Assembly (NCBI RefSeq): GCF_015767275.1
Contig: NZ_JADWMY010000007.1
Location: 124,001 to 188,000 of the forward strand
From: Herbaspirillum sp. AP02
GTDB lineage: Bacteria > Pseudomonadota > Gammaproteobacteria > Burkholderiales > Burkholderiaceae_D
Reading direction: 5' to 3'
Length of the DNA: 64,000 nt
Under the pieces are notes generated by a model, which was not told where the DNA came from, did not search any database, and saw only the letters and a program-made list of their open reading frames with translations. A program made the position numbers and the translations under genes. Shown piece by piece: positions 38,135 to 48,006 of this stretch (position 1 is the first letter of the stretch; each line of letters begins with the position of its first letter).

Positions 38135-38168
38135 AAAACGCCATCGAGCAATCGATGGCGTTTTTTTA
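38135..38168 (+). terminator. terminator of dacC
   Basis: AAAACGCCATCGA (38135-38147) pairs with TCGATGGCGTTTT (38152-38164) over a 4-nt loop, with seven T residues at 38161-38167. Confidence 0.9.
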
Positions 38169-38236
38169 TGCCACCTGGGTAGGCATGCGATGCGTGAAAT
38201 GCGTGAGATGCCGATTCCGATGCAGGCATCCCACAA

Positions 38237-38276
38237 ACAAAAACGCCACCGGCGTCAAACCGGTGGCGTTTTGTTC
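38237..38276 (-). terminator. terminator of ahpF
   Basis: AAAACGCCACCGG (38240-38252) pairs with CCGGTGGCGTTTT (38260-38272). The leftward strand continues in T-rich sequence, so it ends the ahpF message. It sits back to back with the dacC terminator. Confidence 0.85.
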
Positions 38277-38292
38277 AGGACTGCGATGAGGC

Positions 38293-39894
38293 TCAGGCAG
38301 CCACGGCTTCCTTGGCCACCGCCGGTGCGACGTCGTCGGCCGAAGAGCGGATCAAGTGATCGAAGGCCGACAGGGCTGCGGTAGCGCCAGCACCCACGGC
38401 GATGACGATCTGCTTGAACGGCACGGTGGTCACGTCACCCGCTGCAAACACCCCGGGAATCGAAGTCTGGCCACGGGCATCAATCTCGATCTCGCCGTGC
38501 TTGGACAGCGCCAGCGTTCCCTTCAGCCATTCGGTATTGGGCACCAGACCGATCTGGACGAACACGCCTTCCAGTTCCACGTGCTTGACCTCGCCGGTGT
38601 CACGCTCCTTGTAGCTGATGCCGTTGACGCGCTGGCCGTCGCCGGTGATCTCGGTAGTCTGCGCCGAGGTCACGATGGTGACATTGGGCAGGCTCTTCAA
38701 CTTGCGCACCAGCACCGCATCGGCCTTCAGTTCAGCAGCGAACTCGATCAGGGTCACATGGGCGACGATACCGGCCAGGTCGATGGCCGCTTCCACGCCG
38801 GAATTGCCACCGCCGATCACCGACACGCGCTTGCCCTTGAACAGCGGACCATCGCAGTGCGGGCAATAGGCGACGCCCTTGTTCTTGTATTCCTGCTCGC
38901 CTGGCACGTTCACATTGCGCCAGCGGGCGCCGGTGGACAGGATCACGGTCTTGCCCCTCAACACGCCGCCATTGGCCAGCTTCACTTCGATCAGCTTGTC
39001 GCCCGGCACCAGGGCCTCGGCGCGCTGCACGTTCATGATGTCGACGTCATAGGCCTTGACGTGCTGTTCCAGCGCGGTGGCGAATTGCGGACCTTCGGTT
39101 TCCTTCACCGAGATGAAGTTTTCGATCGCCAGCGTATCGAGCACCTGGCCGCCGAAACGCTCGGCCACCACGCCGGTGCGGATACCCTTGCGGGCGGCGT
39201 AGATTGCAGCAGCTGCACCAGCAGGACCACCGCCGACGATGAGCACGTCGTAGGCTTCCTTGGCACTCAATTCCTCACCCTTGCGGGCGGCGGCGCCGGT
39301 GTCCAGACGGGCGAGGATTTCTTCCACTCCGGTACGGCCCTGGCCGAACACTTCACCGTTCATGTACACGGTCGGCACGGCCATGATCTGGCGTTGCTCG
39401 ACTTCACCCTGGAACAGCGCGCCATCGATGGTCACCGAGCGGATGCGCGGGTTGATGATGGACATCACGTTCAGGGCCTGCACGACTTCCGGGCAGTTCT
39501 GGCAAGTCAGCGAGACATAGGTCTCGAAGCTGTAGTCGCCATCCAGGTTCTTGATCTGCTCGATGACCTTGTCGTCGAGCTTGATCGGGTGCCCGCCCAC
39601 TTGCAGCAGGGCCAGTACCAGGGAGGTAAATTCGTGGCCCATCGGGATCGCGGCGAATTCGACGCTGATATTGGTCCCGGGGCGGTTCAGTGTGAACGAC
39701 GGGGTACGTGCGTCCTTGCTGGTGCCGCGATGTTCGACCAGGTTGATACGGTCGGACAGCAGCACGATTTCTTGCAGGAGTTCCTGCATCTCACGGGACT
39801 TGGCGCCATCATCGAGCGACGCGACGATCTCGATCGGGTGGCTGACCTTTTCCAGATAGGCCTTCAATTGGGTCTTGAGATTGGCATCAAGCAT
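38293..39894 (-). CDS. ahpF: alkyl hydroperoxide reductase subunit F
   Basis: NADH-dependent flavoprotein disulfide reductase that recycles oxidised AhpC. The 533-aa chain has an N-terminal double thioredoxin-like domain with C131-Q-N-C134, and a thioredoxin-reductase-like body. The FAD motif is [17 protein letters not shown], the second redox pair CPHC lies near 345, and NADH binds at [12 protein letters not shown]. It lies 240 nt downstream of ahpC on the same strand. The gap contains a very long inverted repeat that may separate the two expression levels. Confidence 0.97.
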   Translation of the reverse strand: MLDANLKTQLKAYLEKVSHPIEIVASLDDGAKSREMQELLQEIVLLSDRINLVEHRGTSKDARTPSFTLNRPGTNISVEFAAIPMGHEFTSLVLALLQVGGHPIKLDDKVIEQIKNLDGDYSFETYVSLTCQNCPEVVQALNVMSIINPRIRSVTIDGALFQGEVEQRQIMAVPTVYMNGEVFGQGRTGVEEILARLDTGAAARKGEELSAKEAYDVLIVGGGPAGAAAAIYAARKGIRTGVVAERFGGQVLDTLAIENFISVKETEGPQFATALEQHVKAYDVDIMNVQRAEALVPGDKLIEVKLANGGVLRGKTVILSTGARWRNVNVPGEQEYKNKGVAYCPHCDGPLFKGKRVSVIGGGNSGVEAAIDLAGIVAHVTLIEFAAELKADAVLVRKLKSLPNVTIVTSAQTTEITGDGQRVNGISYKERDTGEVKHVELEGVFVQIGLVPNTEWLKGTLALSKHGEIEIDARGQTSIPGVFAAGDVTTVPFKQIVIAVGAGATAALSAFDHLIRSSADDVAPAVAKEAVAA

Positions 39895-40013
39895 GATGAT
39901 TACTTCCTAGTTGGGAGATTCGAGTCTTCTGGAGCACGGCTTAGCCCTTGTGGGGATCCGCCGCTGGCCCAAACGGGCCGCTCCAGACAGGTACTACAGG
40001 ATAATTTCTAGCT

Positions 40014-40143
40014 GAATTTAATTGCCGAGTGGGCGTAGCGAGCGGCCCGAGGTCTGCGAGAGAAGCGCAACCGTACTTCAGTACGGTGAGCATCGCAGCG
40101 CAGAGATCGGGCCGCGCAGTAGCCCAATCGGTAATTAAATCTT
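40014..40143. repeat. 130-nt imperfect inverted repeat between ahpC and ahpF
   Basis: Arms of ~60 nt pair imperfectly around the tip ACCGTAC-TTCA-GTACGGT (40070-40087). The outer arms are GAATTTAATTGCCGAG.. at 40014 and the matching ..CGGTAATTAAATC ending about 40142, which includes the last codon and stop of ahpC. GC-rich GCGGCCCGA blocks pair inside. In RNA this would form one large cruciform-like hairpin. It could stabilise the ahpC 3' end or reduce read-through into ahpF, or be a dispersed REP-like element. No T-run follows. Confidence 0.8.
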
Positions 40144-40698
40144 GCCGACCAGATCCAGGGACGGCTTCAGGGTAGCAGCGCCTTCTTCCCACTTGGCGGG
40201 GCAGACTTCACCCGGGTGCGAGGCGACGTATTGAGCAGCCTTGACCTTGCGCAGCAGTTCCGAAGCGTCACGGCCGATGCCGTTGTCATGCACTTCCATG
40301 ACCTTGATTTCGCCTTCCGGATTGATCACGAAGGTGCCGCGCAGTGCCAGGCCTTCTTCTTCGATCAACACTTCGAAGTTGCGTGCCAGGGTCGCGGTCG
40401 GGTCACCCACCAGCGGGTACTGGACCTTCTTGATGGCGTCGGAGGTGTCGTGCCATGCCTTGTGGGCGAAGTGGGTGTCGGTGGACACGCCATAGACTTC
40501 AACGCCCAGCTTCTTGAATTCAGCGTAGTTGTCGGCCAGATCTTCCAGTTCGGTCGGGCACACGAAGGTGAAGTCCGCCGGGTAGAACACGAACACGGAC
40601 CACTTGCCCTTCAGGGTGGCTTCGGTGATGTCGACGAACTTGCCATCGTGGTAAGCAGTTGCCTTGAACGGTTTGATAGTGGTGTTGATCAGGGACAT
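40135..40698 (-). CDS. ahpC: peroxiredoxin, alkyl hydroperoxide reductase subunit C
   Basis: Typical 2-Cys peroxiredoxin that reduces hydrogen peroxide and organic hydroperoxides, and is recycled by AhpF. The 187-aa chain has the peroxidatic Cys47 in FTFVCPTE and the resolving Cys166 in GEVCPAKW. The DGKFVDIT and [11 protein letters not shown] segments match the AhpC1 class. AAAGGA precedes the ATG at 40698. An OxyR-like box and a good promoter lie just upstream. Confidence 0.98.
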   Translation of the reverse strand: MSLINTTIKPFKATAYHDGKFVDITEATLKGKWSVFVFYPADFTFVCPTELEDLADNYAEFKKLGVEVYGVSTDTHFAHKAWHDTSDAIKKVQYPLVGDPTATLARNFEVLIEEEGLALRGTFVINPEGEIKVMEVHDNGIGRDASELLRKVKAAQYVASHPGEVCPAKWEEGAATLKPSLDLVGKI

Positions 40699-40742
40699 GT
40701 CGATTTCCTTTTAAGGGGGGGTTGAGTGAAGCGATGGGATGA

Positions 40743-40771
40743 ATAGTAGAACGCCAAGCAAAATAGATCAA
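40743..40771 (-). promoter_or_regulatory. promoter of ahpC
   Basis: Leftward TTGATC (40771-40766) and TACTAT (40748-40743) are spaced by exactly 17 nt. The start would be near 40736, giving a short leader of about 38 nt. Confidence 0.65.
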
Positions 40772-40772
40772 T

Positions 40773-40808
40773 TTTATTTAATCAATACTTTTGATTGGAT
40801 TTAACTAT
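40773..40808 (-). promoter_or_regulatory. OxyR-like binding site upstream of ahpC
   Basis: Reading leftward, ATAG (40808-40805), CAAT (40797-40794) and ATTG (40786-40783) follow the OxyR ATAG-N7-CTAT-N7-ATAG spacing with 4/4, 3/4 and 3/4 matches; the fourth quarter-site is poor. The site abuts the -35 element, where OxyR activates. The region is strongly AT-rich, so chance matches are possible. Confidence 0.45.
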
Positions 40809-41071
40809 CAATCTTGAAGGTGAAGCTATCGGCGCAGTCAGCAACCGGCAAACTGCCCGGCCACCGGCATTACATGGCGGCATGGCCTGCGGATGCAAGC
40901 GCGGCGCTGACCAACATCCGCCAACATCCGATATCAATCGCTTAAGATGGAGCACTTTCGACGCCCCGCGCATGCGTGAATCGGGGACAGCGAAAGTGGG
41001 AGCAATGTTACTGCAAGCATGCCGTTCTTGTGCAGCCGCACAAGCCGACCAATCCTGACACCCTGCCCGAG

Positions 41072-41515
41072 ATGAGTGATTCCCGACCGCAAGCCGGCCA
41101 CCGCGCCGATTTCCCGCATCTTCACCCGATCCAGACGCGCTGGATGGATAACGACGTCTATGGTCACGTCAACAATGTCGTCTACTACAGCTGGTTCGAT
41201 ACCGCCGTAAACCACTACCTGGTGCAACAGGGGGTACTGGATATCGAACGCGGGGAAGTCATCGGACTGGTCATCGAGACCCATTGCAACTATTTCGCGT
41301 CGGTCGCCTTCCCGGATGCAATCGAGGTCGGCGTGCGGGTGGCGCACATGGGACGCAGCAGCGTGCGCTACGAACTGGGCATCTTCAAGGCCGGGGAAGA
41401 GCTGACCGCCGCACGAGGCCATTTCGTACACGTCTATGTAGACCGCGCTACCCGTCGGCCGGTGGAATTGCCGGCCACGCTGCGCCATGCGCTGGCCGGG
41501 CTGATCCGCGGCTGA
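41072..41515 (+). CDS. acyl-CoA thioesterase (4HBT hot-dog fold)
   Basis: A 147-aa hot-dog-fold thioesterase. The family active-site region is [21 protein letters not shown], with the catalytic Asp before YGHVNN. The middle [22 protein letters not shown] matches the 4-hydroxybenzoyl-CoA thioesterase group. ATG at 41072 follows a weak purine run. The acyl-CoA substrate is not evident. It is convergent with pckG. Confidence 0.88.
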   Translation: MSDSRPQAGHRADFPHLHPIQTRWMDNDVYGHVNNVVYYSWFDTAVNHYLVQQGVLDIERGEVIGLVIETHCNYFASVAFPDAIEVGVRVAHMGRSSVRYELGIFKAGEELTAARGHFVHVYVDRATRRPVELPATLRHALAGLIRG

Positions 41516-41537
41516 TCTGCGGCTGATCCGCAAAAGA

Positions 41538-41568
41538 AAACGCCTGCCGCATCACTGCGGCAGGCGCT
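41538..41568. terminator. terminator between the thioesterase and pckG genes
   Basis: CGCCTGCCGCA (41541-41551) pairs perfectly with TGCGGCAGGCG (41556-41566). The leftward side continues as TTTTCTTTT, so pckG is the main user; the rightward side is only moderately T-rich. Confidence 0.8.
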
Positions 41569-41593
41569 TCCCGTCTTCTCCGTGCCGGTCAGC

Positions 41594-43462
41594 TTAGGCT
41601 GCCAGCTTCTTCTCCAGCTTGTCCTTTACGCCTTGCAGTTCGCTGGGCAGCTTGTGCTTGAGCTTGTCGAACAGTTCCGCATGCAGCTCCAGTTCCTTGA
41701 CCCAGGCGGCCTTGTCGATGGAGGTGATGGTCGTGAACTGCTCGGCGCTGAAGTCCAGGCCATCCCATTGCAGATCGGCGAAGCGCGGGGTGACACCGAA
41801 CAGGTGCTCGACACCACCGGTCTTGACACCTTGCGGGTCCTCGATGCGCTCCAGCATCCACTTCAGCACGCGCATGTTGTCACCAAAGCCCGGCCAGACG
41901 AACTTGCCATCGGCATCGGTGCGGAACCAGTTGACGCAGTAGATCTTGGGCAACTCGGCCGGGGAGGCGGCGATCTTCTTGCCGATGTCCAGCCAGTGCT
42001 GGAAGTATTCGCTCATGTTGTAGCCGGCGAAAGGCAGCATGGCGAACGGGTCGCGACGCACCACACCTTGCTGGCCAACAGCGGCGGCGGTGGTTTCCGA
42101 ACCCATGGTGGCGGCCATGTAGACGCCTTCCACCCAGTTGCGGGCTTCGGTCACCAGCGGCACGGTGGTGGAGCGACGACCACCGAAGATGAAGGCCGAG
42201 ATCGGCACGCCGGCCGGATCATCCCAGGCCGGGTCGATCACCGGGTTCTGGGTGGCGGCGACCGTGAAGCGGGCGTTCGGGTGGGCCGCCTTGCGGCCGG
42301 TTTCCTTGCCGATTTCCGGTGTCCAGTCCTTGCCCTGCCAGTCGATCAGGTGGGCCGGGGCTTCCTTGCTCATGCCTTCCCACCAGACATCGCCGTCATC
42401 GGTCAGCGCGACGTTGGTGAAGATGGTGTTGGACGCCACCGAGGCCATGCAGTTGTAGTTGCTCTTCTCGTTGGTGCCAGGGGCCACGCCGAAGTAACCG
42501 GCTTCGGGGTTGATCGCATACAGGCGACCATCGGCACCGGGCTTGATCCAGGCGATGTCGTCACCGATGGTGCTGACCTTCCAGCCACCGAAGGCCTTGG
42601 GCGGGATCAGCATGGCGAAGTTGGTCTTGCCGCAGGCCGAGGGGAAGGCCGCTGCGACGTAATGCTTCTTGCCCTCCGGCGACTCCACGCCCAGGATCAG
42701 CATGTGCTCGGCCAGCCAGCCCTGGGCACGACCCATGGTGGAGGCGATGCGCAGCGCGAAGCACTTCTTGCCCAGCAGGGCGTTGCCACCGTAGCCGGAG
42801 CCGAAGGACCAGATTTCGCGGGTTTCCGGGTAGTGCACGATGTACTTGGTGGCGTTGCAGGGCCAGGCCACGTCCTTCTGGCCGGCGGCCAGCGGTGCAC
42901 CCACGCTGTGCACGCAAGGCACGAACTCGCCATCGCTGCCCAGCACGTCGTACACAGCCTTGCCCATGCGGGTCATGATGCGCATGTTCACCGCCACATA
43001 GGGCGAATCCGACAGTTCCACGCCGATATGCGCGATGGGCGAACCCAGCGGGCCCATCGAGAACGGCACCACGTACAGGGTGCGACCGGCCATGCAGCCG
43101 TCGAACAGGCCGTTCAGGGTCTGGCGCATCTCGGCCGGGTCGGTCCAGTTGTTGGTCGGGCCGGCGTCTTCCTTGTTCTTGGAGCAGATGAAGGTGCGAT
43201 CTTCCACGCGCGCCACGTCCGACGGGTCGGAGCAGGCCAGGTAGCTGTTGGGACGCTTTTCGGCGTTCAACTTCTTCATGGTGCCGGCGGCGACCATTTC
43301 GCCGCACAGGCGGTCGTATTCTTCCTGGGAGCCATCGCACCAGTAAATGCGAGCTGGCTTGGTCAGCGCGGCGATTTCGGCGACCCAGTTGATCAGTTTC
43401 TGATGTTTGACGTAGGCGGGGGCGTTCACTGCGGGAATGCCTGCCATGAGGGGTTGGTTCAT
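41594..43462 (-). CDS. pckG: phosphoenolpyruvate carboxykinase (GTP)
   Basis: Interconverts oxaloacetate and PEP with GTP, the gluconeogenic entry from the TCA cycle. The 622-aa protein is the GTP-type. It shows the active-site cysteine loop FPSACGKTN with the nucleotide P-loop, the substrate segment [22 protein letters not shown] region, and IGDDIAWI for metal binding. GGAGGTAGC precedes the ATG at 43462. A leader of ~200 nt is likely if the TACAAT at 43678-43673 is its -10 element. Confidence 0.97.
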   Translation of the reverse strand: MNQPLMAGIPAVNAPAYVKHQKLINWVAEIAALTKPARIYWCDGSQEEYDRLCGEMVAAGTMKKLNAEKRPNSYLACSDPSDVARVEDRTFICSKNKEDAGPTNNWTDPAEMRQTLNGLFDGCMAGRTLYVVPFSMGPLGSPIAHIGVELSDSPYVAVNMRIMTRMGKAVYDVLGSDGEFVPCVHSVGAPLAAGQKDVAWPCNATKYIVHYPETREIWSFGSGYGGNALLGKKCFALRIASTMGRAQGWLAEHMLILGVESPEGKKHYVAAAFPSACGKTNFAMLIPPKAFGGWKVSTIGDDIAWIKPGADGRLYAINPEAGYFGVAPGTNEKSNYNCMASVASNTIFTNVALTDDGDVWWEGMSKEAPAHLIDWQGKDWTPEIGKETGRKAAHPNARFTVAATQNPVIDPAWDDPAGVPISAFIFGGRRSTTVPLVTEARNWVEGVYMAATMGSETTAAAVGQQGVVRRDPFAMLPFAGYNMSEYFQHWLDIGKKIAASPAELPKIYCVNWFRTDADGKFVWPGFGDNMRVLKWMLERIEDPQGVKTGGVEHLFGVTPRFADLQWDGLDFSAEQFTTITSIDKAAWVKELELHAELFDKLKHKLPSELQGVKDKLEKKLAA

Positions 43463-43849
43463 ATGCTACCTCCAATGCCACTAAGTTGATGAATTCGGTT
43501 GGCACGGCAGGATCGACGTTTCCAGGCCGATGGGATATTCACATCAGGCCGCGATACGGCGGTCTTGTCGATGGCGACCGCCTCGCCGAGGCCGGCCACC
43601 TTGCCCGTCGCCGTGGATGGCGGCGGGTTTTGCTCACTCTTCGACAGTCAAGAGTGCAGGAAAGTGGCAGCGATTGTACCCCGATCAAAAAGAATTTACG
43701 CAAATTTGTAGCGGAAAATACCCGACTTATGTAGTAGGTAATTACAAATCAAAAAATTTCTGTTTTTTCATTACTGTGACGCATAACATCGATTTCGTTA
43801 AAAACCGCGTGAAGACTGGATTTGCGAGGGATTGCGGGCGATTTGTCAT
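43463..43849. other. intergenic region holding the pckG leader and an AT-rich stretch
   Basis: This 387-nt gap contains no convincing gene. Leftward TACAAT at 43678-43673 is a possible pckG -10, with a poor -35. Just downstream in the leader, CACTCTT (43635-43641) and AAGAGTG (43650-43656) form a hairpin. The part from 43680 to 43849 is AT-rich with poly-A/T tracts and lies after the LysR stop codon; no terminator was recognised. Confidence 0.5.
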
Positions 43850-44740
43850 TCATGATGTGAATATCTCTCGGAGAAATTCGACGAAAACTTTCACCTTGGC
43901 GGTTTCGCGACGCGTGGGCTGGTAGAGCGCAACGATATCGGGACCAGGCGCCTGCCACGCCGGCAGGACCGGCAGCAGACTGCCCTCCTGCAAGGCCGGT
44001 GCAAGGGTCACCGACATCTGCTGGATGATGCCGCAACCAGCCTGGGCGGCCGCCACCATCGATTCCACGTGGTCCATCGTTACCAGGCCCCGGGGAATAT
44101 GCGAGCTTTCCTTACCCTCATGACTGAAGCGCCAGGGCCGGACCATACGCGTACGCGGATTGAGAAAGCCCAGGCAGGCAAACTGGTCCAGCGCCTCGGG
44201 TGTCTCCGGCCAGCCATATTGCTGCAGGAAGGCCGGCGCGGCGCAACACAGGTAGCAGGTGCCGGCCAGCTTGCGCGCCACCAGCCCCGAGTCCCCAAGG
44301 GCGCCGATGCGCACCAGCACGTCCACGCCCTCTTCCACCATGTCGACCATGCGATCGCTCACGGTGATGCGCAGTTCCAGCTCCGGATACTGGCGCAGGA
44401 AGCGCGGCAGCGCGGGGGCGACATAGCGGCGGCTGATGACGCTGGGCAGGTCGACCCGCAGCACACCGGCCGGGCGGGTGTCGGAGGCGCGCAGGCCGGC
44501 CTCCAGCTCGCCCATGTCCGCCAGCAGTCGCAGCGCCTGCTGGTGGCAGTGCCGGCCTTCTTCTGTCAGCGACATGCTGCGCGTGGTGCGATTGAGCAGC
44601 CGCACCTTGAAATGCGCTTCCAGGGCGGCGACGTGGGTGGTCACCGAGGAGGTCGACATCGACAGTTTCTCGGCCGCCCGACTGAACGCGCCGACCTCGA
44701 CCACGGTACAGAACACCTTGAGCATGTCCAGCCTGTCCAT
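43850..44740 (-). CDS. LysR-family transcriptional regulator
   Basis: A 296-aa LysR regulator. The N-terminal winged helix-turn-helix is MDRLDMLKVFCTVVEVGAFSRAAEKLSMSTSSVTTHVAALE in two parts over residues 1-41. The effector-binding domain starts near 90 (GVLRVDLPSVISRRYVAPAL), of the subgroup that often controls an adjacent oxidoreductase. It is divergent from the MDR-family oxidoreductase gene (206-nt gap), its likely target. The inducer is unknown. Confidence 0.92.
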   Translation of the reverse strand: MDRLDMLKVFCTVVEVGAFSRAAEKLSMSTSSVTTHVAALEAHFKVRLLNRTTRSMSLTEEGRHCHQQALRLLADMGELEAGLRASDTRPAGVLRVDLPSVISRRYVAPALPRFLRQYPELELRITVSDRMVDMVEEGVDVLVRIGALGDSGLVARKLAGTCYLCCAAPAFLQQYGWPETPEALDQFACLGFLNPRTRMVRPWRFSHEGKESSHIPRGLVTMDHVESMVAAAQAGCGIIQQMSVTLAPALQEGSLLPVLPAWQAPGPDIVALYQPTRRETAKVKVFVEFLREIFTS

Positions 44741-44946
44741 CTTTTTCTCCCCGATTTGGTTGTCGTCATCCGTTGGCGAGATTCTAGGCTATGGCAGCGC
44801 GGCAATTATCCGCAAACCCGCAATTCTGACTTCGGTCGCGCCCGGTTTTTCCGCTGGTCCGGGCTGCCTAGACTGCGTGCATCGACCTCACCGCCACCTG
44901 GCGCATGGCGATATCCCCCCGTCCACCCAGTCTCAAGGAAGCCATC

Positions 44947-45957
44947 ATGACCCACGCCATCCCTGCCACCATGCAAGCCGCCGTCCTCACCCGCTTCGGC
45001 GCACCACTCGACATCACCGACATCGAAACGCCCAGCCTGCGCCCCGGCCAGGTGCTGGTGCGCATCGCTGCCAGCGGCGTCAATCCCCTCGATACCAAGA
45101 TCCAGGCCGGCAATGCCGCCCACGCCCAGACCCGCCTGCCGGCCATCCTCGGCATGGACATGGCCGGCGTGGTCGAAGCGGTGGCGTCCGGTGAAACGCG
45201 CTTTTCTCCCGGCGACGAAGTCTTCGGCATGAGCGGCGGCATCGGTGGCGTCCCCGGTTCGCTGGCGCAGTTCGCCGCCTTCGATGCCGATCTGCTGGCC
45301 CACAAGCCCCGCACGGCATCCATGCGCGAAGCCGCCGCCCTGCCACTGATCTTCATCACCGCCTGGGAAGGCCTGGTCGACCGCGCCCACGTGCAGCCGG
45401 GGCAGAAGGTATTGATCCACGGCGGTGCCGGTGGCGTGGGCCACATGGCCGTGCAGATCGCCGTCGCCCTGGGTGCCGAGGTCTATGCCACCGGCAGCGC
45501 CGACCAGAAGACCGTGATCGAGAGCCTGGGCGCCACTGCCATCGACTACCGCGCCCAGGAGGTGGAGCAGTATGTGCAGCAGTACACCGACGGCGAGGGC
45601 TTCGATGTCATCTACGACACCGTCGGCGGCGCCACCTTGGATGCCTCGTTCGCCGCCGCCCGGCGTTATCTCGGCCATGTCGTCAGCTGCCTGGGCTGGG
45701 GCGTGCACAAGCTGGCGCCGCTGTCGTTCCGGGCGGCCAGCTATTCGGGCGTCTTCACCCTGCTGCCGCTGCTGACCGGCCAGGAGCGGGCCCGCCACGG
45801 CCGGATCATGGCCGAGGCCGCGCGCATGGTCGATGCCGGGCAGCTACGTGTGCTCACCGATACCCATCGCTTTACGCTGGAGCAGGTCAACCAGGCCCAC
45901 GCGCGGGTCAGCGAAGGTCAGGCTCGGGGCAAGGTGGTCATCGATATCCCCCGCTAG
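44947..45957 (+). CDS. MDR-family NAD(P)H:quinone oxidoreductase-like protein
   Basis: A 336-aa zinc-independent medium-chain dehydrogenase/reductase. GroES-like N-terminal half with ASGVNPLDTKIQAG and LGMDMAGVVEAV; Rossmann half with VLIHGGAGGVGHMAVQIA binding NADPH. No catalytic zinc cysteines are seen, which fits the quinone oxidoreductase subgroup. ATG at 44947 follows AAGGAAGCC at suitable spacing. Control by the divergent LysR gene is likely but inferred. Confidence 0.9.
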   Translation: MTHAIPATMQAAVLTRFGAPLDITDIETPSLRPGQVLVRIAASGVNPLDTKIQAGNAAHAQTRLPAILGMDMAGVVEAVASGETRFSPGDEVFGMSGGIGGVPGSLAQFAAFDADLLAHKPRTASMREAAALPLIFITAWEGLVDRAHVQPGQKVLIHGGAGGVGHMAVQIAVALGAEVYATGSADQKTVIESLGATAIDYRAQEVEQYVQQYTDGEGFDVIYDTVGGATLDASFAAARRYLGHVVSCLGWGVHKLAPLSFRAASYSGVFTLLPLLTGQERARHGRIMAEAARMVDAGQLRVLTDTHRFTLEQVNQAHARVSEGQARGKVVIDIPR

Positions 45958-46058
45958 GGTCAGGTCGTGCCGAATCCTGGCAATCGCTTTATGATGGACG
46001 CCCACGCCGGCCACCCACCTGGCCGGCGCAGCCCCGCAAGACTGCCACGGAGACCCCC

Positions 46059-47045
46059 ATGAAGATCGCCATCCTCGACGACTACCAGGATGTAGTGCGC
46101 CACCTTGATTGCTTCAGCCTGCTCGACGGCCACGACGTCAAGGTGTTCACCAATACCATACGCGGCACCGGCCAGTTGGTGGCGCGCCTGTCGTCCTTCG
46201 ACGCCGTGGTGCTGATCCGTGAACGCACCGCCCTGACCCGACCGGTGCTGGAAAAGCTGCCCCTGCTCAAGCTGATTTCCCAGACCGGCAAGGTCAGCGG
46301 CCATGTCGATGTGACCGCCGCCACCGAACGCGGCATCGCCATCGTCGAAGGCGTTGGTGATCCGACCGCGCCGGCCGAACTGACCTGGGCGTTGATCATG
46401 GCGGCCATGCGCCGCGTACCGCAGTACTGCAGCGCGCTGCGCGCCGGCGCCTGGCAACAGGTCTCGCCCACCCCCCACCTGAACCTGCTGGGCAGCGCCC
46501 TCAAGGGCCGCACGCTGGGTATCTGGGGCTACGGCAAGATCGGTCGCATGGTGGCCGGCTATGGTCGCGCCTTCGGCATGCAGGTACTGGTCTGGGGACG
46601 TGAGGCCAGCCGCGAACAGGCGCTCAAGGATGGCTACCAGGCCGCGGCCAGCAAGGAAGCCTTCTTCGCCCAGGCCGATGTGTTGAGCCTGCACCTGCGC
46701 CTGAACGATGCCACCCGCGGCATCGTCACGGCGGCCGACCTGGCGCTGATGAAGCCGACGGCCTGCTTCGTCAACACCAGCCGCGCCGAGCTGGTCGAGC
46801 CCCACGCGCTGGAAGCCGCACTGGCGACAGGGCGCCCCGGCCTGGCCGGACTCGATGTCTTCGAGCGCGAACCCTTGCCGGTGGACTCCCCCCTGCTGAA
46901 AATGGATAACGTGGTGGCGACCCCGCACCTGGGGTATGTGGAAAAGGACGGCTATGAGCTCTACTTCCGCGCCGCCTTCCAGAACATCGTGAACTACGCC
47001 GCCGGTACGCCCGCGAACGTACTCAATCCTGAGGCTCTGGGGTGA
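46059..47045 (+). CDS. D-2-hydroxyacid dehydrogenase family protein
   Basis: A 328-aa NAD-dependent dehydrogenase related to phosphoglycerate dehydrogenase. The nucleotide-binding motif is GIWGYGKIG. The catalytic Arg is in VNTSRAELV, followed by the acidic LDVFEREPLP and the catalytic His in TPHLGY. No C-terminal ACT domain is present, so it is unlikely to be the serine-pathway SerA. The substrate is unknown. Its last 23 nt overlap, tail to tail, the end of the leftward unknown gene. Confidence 0.88.
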   Translation: MKIAILDDYQDVVRHLDCFSLLDGHDVKVFTNTIRGTGQLVARLSSFDAVVLIRERTALTRPVLEKLPLLKLISQTGKVSGHVDVTAATERGIAIVEGVGDPTAPAELTWALIMAAMRRVPQYCSALRAGAWQQVSPTPHLNLLGSALKGRTLGIWGYGKIGRMVAGYGRAFGMQVLVWGREASREQALKDGYQAAASKEAFFAQADVLSLHLRLNDATRGIVTAADLALMKPTACFVNTSRAELVEPHALEAALATGRPGLAGLDVFEREPLPVDSPLLKMDNVVATPHLGYVEKDGYELYFRAAFQNIVNYAAGTPANVLNPEALG

Positions 47046-47787
47046 TGCGATGGATGGTGCGCACCGGCGGCTGATACGCCGACTGCGGCATCGGGCCGCC
47101 TGACTTCCACAGATGCTGCCATCCCGGCGGCCATGGCAGCGGTGGCCCGGCATACTCGGGGACATTGCGCCGCACCGGGATTACCGGCAGGTGCTCCGGC
47201 ATGCTGCCGTTGTCGTGCCACCCCAGGCTAAATGCATAATCCGGCAACAAGGTGGCGCATACCCGCTCGAACCAGTTGGCATGTTCTTCATCCTCGCCCA
47301 GCGCACGTGCCAGCCCGTGCGGATCGAATTGCGCCAACAGCCGCGCCAGCTCCTGCGACGAAGCCGAGGGGCCATCGCCCCAACCCAGCACCGGATTGAA
47401 GTTGTAATCGGCGCCTGAGCCATACCAGCCCTCGCGCCATGGCCGCTCGATCCAGTTGCGCGGGCCGCTGAACAGGTGCCAGCGCCAATGCAGCCCGGAC
47501 GGCTTGGGCCAACTGTAAAGGTAAAGCCGCTGATAGCCGGCGCGATGCAGTTCGCGCACCATCTCCATGAGCCGGACATGCGGCATGCGGTCCGGCGGAG
47601 TGCGACGGAACAGGATGGGCGTGCCATCGGCATGCTGCACTTCGTCGGAGGACAGGTTCAGATCCAGCGTACGCACTTCACTGCCGAAGCGCGCAGAAAT
47701 CCAGCCCGTCAACAGGTTGACGAGCACGATCACGCCATAGCCGCGATGGCGGTGGAAGATGACGGTGCCGGGTGCCAAAGGTTTCAT
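47023..47787 (-). CDS. protein of unknown function with a Tudor/SH3-like N-terminus
   Basis: A 254-aa protein I do not recognise as a named family. The first ~50 residues (PGTVIFHRHRGYGVIVLVNL, then a strand-rich stretch to NLSSDE) look like a small SH3/Tudor-type barrel of the CarD-TRCF or helicase C-terminal kind. The rest is Trp-, Pro- and Gly-rich, with WHLFSGPRNWIERPW and PPLPWPPGWQHLW. No signal peptide or membrane helix is seen. TATAAT at 47802-47797 lies only 9 nt before the ATG. The stop overlaps the neighbouring dehydrogenase by 23 nt. Confidence 0.65.
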   Translation of the reverse strand: MKPLAPGTVIFHRHRGYGVIVLVNLLTGWISARFGSEVRTLDLNLSSDEVQHADGTPILFRRTPPDRMPHVRLMEMVRELHRAGYQRLYLYSWPKPSGLHWRWHLFSGPRNWIERPWREGWYGSGADYNFNPVLGWGDGPSASSQELARLLAQFDPHGLARALGEDEEHANWFERVCATLLPDYAFSLGWHDNGSMPEHLPVIPVRRNVPEYAGPPLPWPPGWQHLWKSGGPMPQSAYQPPVRTIHRITPEPQD

Positions 47788-48006
47788 ATCCAGTCCATTA
47801 TAGATGTCATTACAAAATCGCATTGGCAGCCAGGCCGCGGCGCATCCGCCACGGTCGTGCCAGACAGGGAAACCGCCGCGGCTGCGTGTAAGATAGCGGC
47901 TGGCCCGCGCCGGAACTGCCGTTCCCCGCGCCACTGGAGCGTTCCTTGCTTGATTCCCGGACGCCCTTTTCTCGATTTTTTTGACCAGTTGGAAGATAGG
48001 AAGACC

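Noticed and set aside
41582..43489. A 635-codon frame antisense to pckG
   Set aside because: It mirrors pckG almost exactly and carries no motifs.
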